From DASRSS01 sp035765515 (lineage in GTDB: Bacteria > Actinomycetota > Actinomycetes > Mycobacteriales > Jatrophihabitantaceae), in assembly GCA_035765515.1 (NCBI GenBank), contig DASTXN010000171.1, positions 1 through 64,000 on the forward strand: 64,000 nucleotides of DNA, read 5' to 3'. A program made the position numbers and the translations under genes. Of the stretch, positions 60,501-64,000 are shown piece by piece; the first letter of the stretch is position 1; each line of letters opens with the position of its first letter. The notes below the pieces were generated by a model that saw only the letters and a program-made list of their open reading frames with translations, searched no databases and was not told where the DNA came from.

Positions 60501-61758
60501 TCTCGGCCAGCGGTGCGACGCTCTGCGTGAAGTAGCCGATCAGCTTGTCCTGCTGGTATTTGGCGGTCAGCTGTCGGGCCTCGGTGATCGGCGCGCCGTA
60601 GTCGTAGGAGGTGTAGACGGACGGCTCGGCCTGGTTGCCCCAGTTCGTGCCGCCGTAGGTCATGTAGAAGTTCTGCATCGTCGCGCCGACCGCGATGTTG
60701 TTCTTGTAGAAGACGTTGGCGAAGTCGGCACCGGTCAACTGCCGGCACTTGTCGTAACCCGGACCGCCCCACGGGTCGAAGGCGCCGCCTTGGTACTCGG
60801 CGGTGTACAGCGGGTGCGTGGCCGGATGGTCGTAGGAGATGTTGTCGACGCCGCGCCACACGGTCGGGTGCGAGCAGTTGAACCCCTGCGGGTACGAGTC
60901 TGCCCCGTCGATGTCGAGCGCGGCCTTTCCTGAGTTGAACGTTCCGTTGTGGTTGCCGGTCAGCGGCACGGTGATGCCGTCCGCCCGCGCCTTGTCCTCC
61001 AGATGCTGCATGTAGTCGCGGCCCGCCGCCGAACCGTCGTAGAACTCGTTCTCGACCTGGTAGGCGATGACCGGGCCGGTGCCGTTCGTCAGTTGGTGCC
61101 GCGCCAGGATCGCGTCGATGTGCGTCAGCCACTGGTCGGCGTACTTGAGGTAGTCCGGATCGGAGCTGCGGTCCAGGCCCGGTTTGGTGTCCAGCCACCC
61201 GGGGAAGCCGCCGCCGTCGACCTCGGCATTGATGTACGGCCCGGGACGGGCGATGACGTAGATGCCCACCTGGTCCGCGATGTCCAGCAGCTTGTCGATG
61301 TCACGGACGCCGGTGAAGTCGTACACGCCGGGTGCCGGGGAGTGGTACGCCCAGTCGAAGTAGATCGACGCCGCGTTGAATCCGGCCGCCTTCATCTTCT
61401 CCAGCACGTCGCGCCAGAGCGACGGGCTCGGTAGCCGGTAGTAGTGGAACTCGCCGGACCAGATGTAGGTGCGCCTGCCGTCGATCTTCAGCGAGTACCT
61501 GTCGTAGCTGATCGTGTGCGGAACGCCGCCGCTGAGCGTTCCGTCCTGCGCCGACGCGACCCCAGCGTCCGACGCGGTGGCCGAGACCGCTGCGTGCGGG
61601 GCCGCCGCCGAGGCGGGCTGTGCGTGCACCACCGCACCCAGGCCGGCCACCAGAAGCGCAGCCGCGGCGGCGGCGACCGTCCGGCTCCGGCGCCGGTGCC
61701 GGACCGGATGGGCTGCGGGGGGACGACCGGTCAGCGCGGAAGACGGCGACGGCACCAT
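57532..61758 (-). CDS. Large secreted beta-galactosidase, GH35 multidomain
   Basis: The 1408-residue protein has a signal peptide (hydrophobic VAAAAAALLVAGLGAVV, residues 28-44) and a GH35 barrel: YIWSGEFHYYRLPSPSLW, then IYFDWAYHSPAPGVYDF and ARPGPYINAEVDGGGFPGW. The acid/base is Glu238 in YQVENEF and the nucleophile Glu321 in YTAEYQGG. Galactose-binding and jelly-roll beta domains follow, including an inserted CBM-like stretch (about residues 520-620), a NEW3 domain and a C-terminal NPCBM-like domain. It removes terminal beta-galactose outside the cell. ATG at 61758 has GGAGG four bases before it. It is divergent from a second GH35 gene. Confidence 0.93.
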   Translation of the reverse strand: MVPSPSSALTGRPPAAHPVRHRRRSRTVAAAAAALLVAGLGAVVHAQPASAAAPHAAVSATASDAGVASAQDGTLSGGVPHTISYDRYSLKIDGRRTYIWSGEFHYYRLPSPSLWRDVLEKMKAAGFNAASIYFDWAYHSPAPGVYDFTGVRDIDKLLDIADQVGIYVIARPGPYINAEVDGGGFPGWLDTKPGLDRSSDPDYLKYADQWLTHIDAILARHQLTNGTGPVIAYQVENEFYDGSAAGRDYMQHLEDKARADGITVPLTGNHNGTFNSGKAALDIDGADSYPQGFNCSHPTVWRGVDNISYDHPATHPLYTAEYQGGAFDPWGGPGYDKCRQLTGADFANVFYKNNIAVGATMQNFYMTYGGTNWGNQAEPSVYTSYDYGAPITEARQLTAKYQQDKLIGYFTQSVAPLAETDSLGVTAPSNPSTVDTARINPDTHTQFHVLRHRDSTSTSTDTTHIALDLGATSTYTYDDADSTDLHYTGDWSHVGPEVGYTSGEYKQTESFSDTAGDSVTIPFDGTAIRWIASTAGNHGIADVYLDGTQVGTVDGYSPSTVNGQVQYAVSNLADTAHTLKIVVSGDKNPNSAGTFVSVDAIDLPSGDATVYPSVPQQPGTSITLQGRDSKIIVANYRLGQSQLQYSTSEIMTNQTIGDRDVAVLYGAQGTDGETVLNYASKPDVSVLSGNVATTWDAGTGDLRLNYKHDGLARVLITGGGVRPLLLLIGTVQQAERFWLAQTSAGPVLVYGSDLLRTATFEHGALALTGDSDASAPIEIFAAAADSYTWNGQPLATGTTASGSQDAVLAGPQPVSLPALTNWKHEQGSPEAQPGFDDSSWQVADKMTSNSTTPPVTLPVLFQDDYGFHYGDVWYRGHFDATSDSTGITVSAITGTAGNYEVWLNGTYLGNSDDSSHTFSFPAGAVHVDGDNEVSVLVDTSGHNEDYNEQNSNKEARGLTGATIAGSPLSTITWRIQGSRGGEDLVDPARGPMNVGGLYGERAGWTLPGYPDKHWQDVTLPTSDPTPGVSWYRTTATLHLPPGQDTSVGLKIADDPGRAYRAFIYVNGWQLGKYINNIGPQHEFVIPTGILNPEGPNTIAIAVTNEDDSTGGLGTVSLVSYGSPASSLRVAPVSSPAYNAATYAMPAPHSASLTLHAPGTIDPDGTATVSATFTADLNAPAARDARLALTVPDGWTAVATSPTASRHPVTGGSSFTATWKVTAPDTLPQISELTATVDYIQGGPGRHEQNLSDVRDVRSLPSPPTSDVQVSALPFFSASNGWGPVERNQSVGGSSANDGRTITINGTQYPTGLGTNSPSDVALYLGGHCTRFQATVGVDDEDDAGTVTFSVVADGKTLVTTPVLNGSSAAVDLDEDITGAQLLDLVVGEGGDGNGNDHGDWADARLTCS

Positions 61759-61780
61759 GTGGCCTCCAACGACGGCGATG

Positions 61781-61796
61781 TTTGATGTTGTTTGAT
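61781..61796. promoter_or_regulatory. TTTGAT direct repeat upstream of the large GH35 gene
   Basis: TTTGAT-gttg-TTTGAT is a direct repeat with a 10-bp period, one helical turn, in the 5' leader of the large GH35 gene. Read on the gene's strand it is ATCAAAC-aac-ATCAAAC and carries the CAAAC motif found near the other two galactosidase genes. A DeoR- or LacI-type regulator site is possible. Confidence 0.4.
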
Positions 61797-61802
61797 CGGC
61801 AA

Positions 61803-61818
61803 GCCGGAACTTTCCGGC
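61803..61818. promoter_or_regulatory. Perfect palindrome in the divergent GH35 intergenic region
   Basis: GCCGGAA-ct-TTCCGGC has perfect 7-bp arms. It lies 44 bp upstream of the large GH35 start in the 231-bp gap between the two divergent GH35 genes. The rest of the gap holds an AT-rich patch (61935-61951) likely to include the promoter of the other GH35 gene. Confidence 0.5.
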
Positions 61819-61989
61819 ATTGTGCGTAGGTGGCACCGTACGGCCGCGAGCCCGCCCGGTCAATCCCCGCGAAAGCAGCGAAAATCTGGGCAAGACGCTT
61901 GACAGCCCAGCAACACAGGGGCAAGGTTTCGAACCAAAATAAACAAACTACGACGTGTTCGCCCTTGCTCAGCTCAGTCTGGAGTTCGG

Positions 61990-64000
61990 ATGTCTCGATC
62001 GGGTAGGCGCGTGCTGACCGCCGCGCTGTCGTGTGTGCTGACCGTCCTCGCGCTGGCCGTCGCGCCGAGCGCCGCCCGGGCCGGCTCACCGGGACAGGGT
62101 GACGCGCCGGGTGGCGCTCCCGGTCCCGCGGCGCACACCGTCACCTTCGACAAGTACTCGCTGATGCTCGACGGCAAGCGCACCTACATCTGGTCCGGCG
62201 AGTTCCACTACTTCCGGCTGCCCAGCCCGGACCTGTGGCGCGACGTGCTGCAGAAGATGAAGGCCGAGGGCTACAACGCCGTCTCCATGTACTTCGACTG
62301 GGGCTACCACTCGCCCGCCCCCGGCGTCTACGACTTCAGCGGCGTGCGCGATGTCGACAAGCTGCTGGACATCGCCCAGCAGGTCGGGCTCTACGTGATC
62401 GCCCGGCCGGGGCCGTACATCAACGCCGAGGTGGACGGCGGCGGCTTGCCCGGCTGGCTCACCAACGTGGCCGGCAAGGCGCGGACGGACGACCCGGACT
62501 ATGTCGCGGCGGCCGACGAGTGGCTCACCCACATCGACGCGATCCTGGCGCGGCACCAGTACACCGACGGCACCGGCCCGGTGATCCTGTACCAGATCGA
62601 GAACGAACTCGCGGCCACCGGCACCACTCAGAAGCAGTACATGCAGCACCTGTACGACAAGGTGCGTGCCGACGGCATCACCGTGCCGATCTTCCACAAC
62701 GACAAGGGACGGCACGGCATCTGGGTGCCGAGCGGTTCTGACGTGCCGGGCACCGTGACCGGCCCGACCGACCTGTACGCGTTCGACGGTTACCCGGGCG
62801 GCAGTTGCCACACCGATGCGACCGTCGGCAGCCCCTCAACGGCGCCCGACTGGGGCATCTGGGGCAGCGGCGGGGCCTCGGGCGGGTCGTCCGCCTCGCC
62901 GAACACGCCCGGCTTCACGGCCGAGTTCGGCGGCGGCTGGTTCGACTACTGGGGCAGCCAGGGCACCTACGACTGCACGGCGCAGCGTGAGGGCTCAGGC
63001 TACGAACGTGTCTTCTACGGCACCAACATCGCCAACCGGCTGGACATCCAGAACGTGTACATGGGCTTCGGCGGTACCTCCTGGGGATGGCTGCCGGCGC
63101 CGGTCGTCTACAGCTCCTACGACTACGGCGCGGGCATCAGCGAGGCTCGCCAGCTCCGTCCCAAGGTCACCACGATGAAGGAACTGGGCCTGTTCGTGCA
63201 GAGCGTCACGCCGCTTACGAAGATCGACCCGGCCCAGATGGTCACTCCGAGCAACAGCAACATCAAGATCTACGACGACGTGAATCCCGATACCGGCACG
63301 CACTTCTACATTGCGATGCACGACCCGTCCAACGGCACCGGGAACGACTTGTTCACGTTCGGGCTGTCCACCGCCGACGGGAGCTACACCGTTCCGCAGC
63401 AGGGCACGCTGCGGATCGACGGCCAGGATTCGAAGATCCTCACTGCGGACTACGACCTGGACGCCGCGGCCGGTTCGGCGAGCCCGCACCTGGTCTACTC
63501 GACCTCGCAGATCATGACGCACCTGAACGTCGCAGGCGGACAGCTCGCGCTGCTGTACGGCCCGAGCGGCGAGGACGGCGAGACGGTGCTGCGATACGCG
63601 GACCGCCCCCAAGTGCAGGTGCTGGCCGGCTCGGTGAGCGACACCTACGACACGACCACCGGGGACCTGCGGCTGAACTACGTGCACGACGGACTGGCCG
63701 AAGTGCGGATCACCGGCGGTGGCCGCGATCCGCTCACCCTGCTGCTCGCCGACACCGCCACGGCGGGCACGTTCTGGGAACCGGACACCGACAACGGGCC
63801 GGTGCTCGTTCGCGGGCCGGAGCTCGTCCGAACCGCGGCCATGCGTGGCGTGAACCTGCTGCTCACCGGCGACACCAAGGACGCAGCCGACCTGCAGGTC
63901 TGGGGCCCGGAGCGCGTCCACCACGTCGAGTGGAACGGCCGCCACGTGCGCCTGGCACGCTCGGACGCGGACGGCAGCTTCAGCGCGACACGGCAGCTCC
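61990..64000 (+). CDS. Secreted beta-galactosidase, GH35, C-terminus cut by window edge
   Basis: The visible 670 residues have a signal peptide (VLTAALSCVLTVLALAVAPSAARA) and a GH35 barrel closely related to the divergent gene: YIWSGEFHYFRLPSPDLW, YFDWGYHSPAPGVYDFSGV and ARPGPYINAEVDGGGLPGW. The acid/base is Glu206 in YQIENEL and the nucleophile Glu312 in FTAEFGGGW. Domain 2 and a beta domain follow before the edge. The ATG at 61990 has GGAG five bases before it. The two GH35 genes likely arose by duplication and inversion, but the substrate loops differ (GTTQKQY here against GSAAGRDY). Confidence 0.92.
   Translation, partial: MSRSGRRVLTAALSCVLTVLALAVAPSAARAGSPGQGDAPGGAPGPAAHTVTFDKYSLMLDGKRTYIWSGEFHYFRLPSPDLWRDVLQKMKAEGYNAVSMYFDWGYHSPAPGVYDFSGVRDVDKLLDIAQQVGLYVIARPGPYINAEVDGGGLPGWLTNVAGKARTDDPDYVAAADEWLTHIDAILARHQYTDGTGPVILYQIENELAATGTTQKQYMQHLYDKVRADGITVPIFHNDKGRHGIWVPSGSDVPGTVTGPTDLYAFDGYPGGSCHTDATVGSPSTAPDWGIWGSGGASGGSSASPNTPGFTAEFGGGWFDYWGSQGTYDCTAQREGSGYERVFYGTNIANRLDIQNVYMGFGGTSWGWLPAPVVYSSYDYGAGISEARQLRPKVTTMKELGLFVQSVTPLTKIDPAQMVTPSNSNIKIYDDVNPDTGTHFYIAMHDPSNGTGNDLFTFGLSTADGSYTVPQQGTLRIDGQDSKILTADYDLDAAAGSASPHLVYSTSQIMTHLNVAGGQLALLYGPSGEDGETVLRYADRPQVQVLAGSVSDTYDTTTGDLRLNYVHDGLAEVRITGGGRDPLTLLLADTATAGTFWEPDTDNGPVLVRGPELVRTAAMRGVNLLLTGDTKDAADLQVWGPERVHHVEWNGRHVRLARSDADGSFSATRQL

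Noticed and set aside
57532..61758. Long plus-strand open frames antisense to the large GH35 gene
   Set aside because: They are Arg/Val-rich shadows of a gene with full GH35 motifs and arise from high-GC codon bias.

Overview
The window is a 64 kb piece of a high-GC actinobacterial chromosome. Support for this comes from strong GC preference at third codon positions, many GTG starts, starts that look leaderless, a homologue of the mycothiol-linked enzyme Rv2466c, an F420-type deazaflavin oxidoreductase, a DUF3516 helicase, a DUF5130 protein, a group II truncated haemoglobin and an EttA-type ABC-F protein. A soil or plant-associated lineage near Frankiales, Jatrophihabitans or Geodermatophilales is a guess from gene content, not a demonstrated placement. 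I found no phage genes, no transposase, no CRISPR array and no rRNA. One tRNA-Arg(UCU) is present.

Layout. (1) 1-4100 looks accessory: two MarR regulators, a membrane protein cut by the window edge, two NmrA-like NAD(P)-binding proteins and a decayed hemerythrin gene. (2) 4177-20143 holds a Ski2-like helicase, two regulator/reductase divergent pairs (TetR with SDR, each with palindromic operators), a GntR(YtrA)-ABC operon, an F420-type reductase, a CocE/S15 hydrolase, a 1367-residue secreted RCC1/TIG protein, an MFS transporter and a small Cys protein. The hydrolase and the RCC1 protein share a duplicated leader and N-terminus. (3) 20313-30335 holds an AfsR-like ATPase regulator followed by three tightly packed genes for exported proteins: a ten-repeat Ig-like protein, a long coiled-coil protein and a lipoprotein. 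This triad is the best candidate for an undescribed system. (4) 30393-50514 is mostly housekeeping: tRNA-Arg, SSB, EttA, thioesterase, an ECF sigma factor overlapping a membrane-anchored beta-propeller gene, GH13 glucosidase, trHbO, flavin oxidoreductase, HNH protein, amidase, DUF5130, lytic transglycosylase, PepN, peroxiredoxin, Rv2466c-like protein, CtaG-like protein and RpiB. (5) 50596-64000 is a secreted hydrolase region with a penicillin-acylase-family protein, a GH27 alpha-galactosidase and two divergent GH35 beta-galactosidases (one cut by the window edge). A frameshifted gene and a VapBC module sit between the GH27 and GH35 genes.

How the genes work together. The GH27 and GH35 enzymes are all exported and would remove terminal galactose from plant or microbial galactosides outside the cell; their upstream regions share CAAAC-type motifs. 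The GH13 enzyme would process imported alpha-glucosides under a LacI-type operator. Regulators here usually sit divergently from or at the head of their targets, with palindromes over the start region. Several intergenic gaps carry long nested palindromes, and one palindromic element has entered the penicillin-acylase reading frame.
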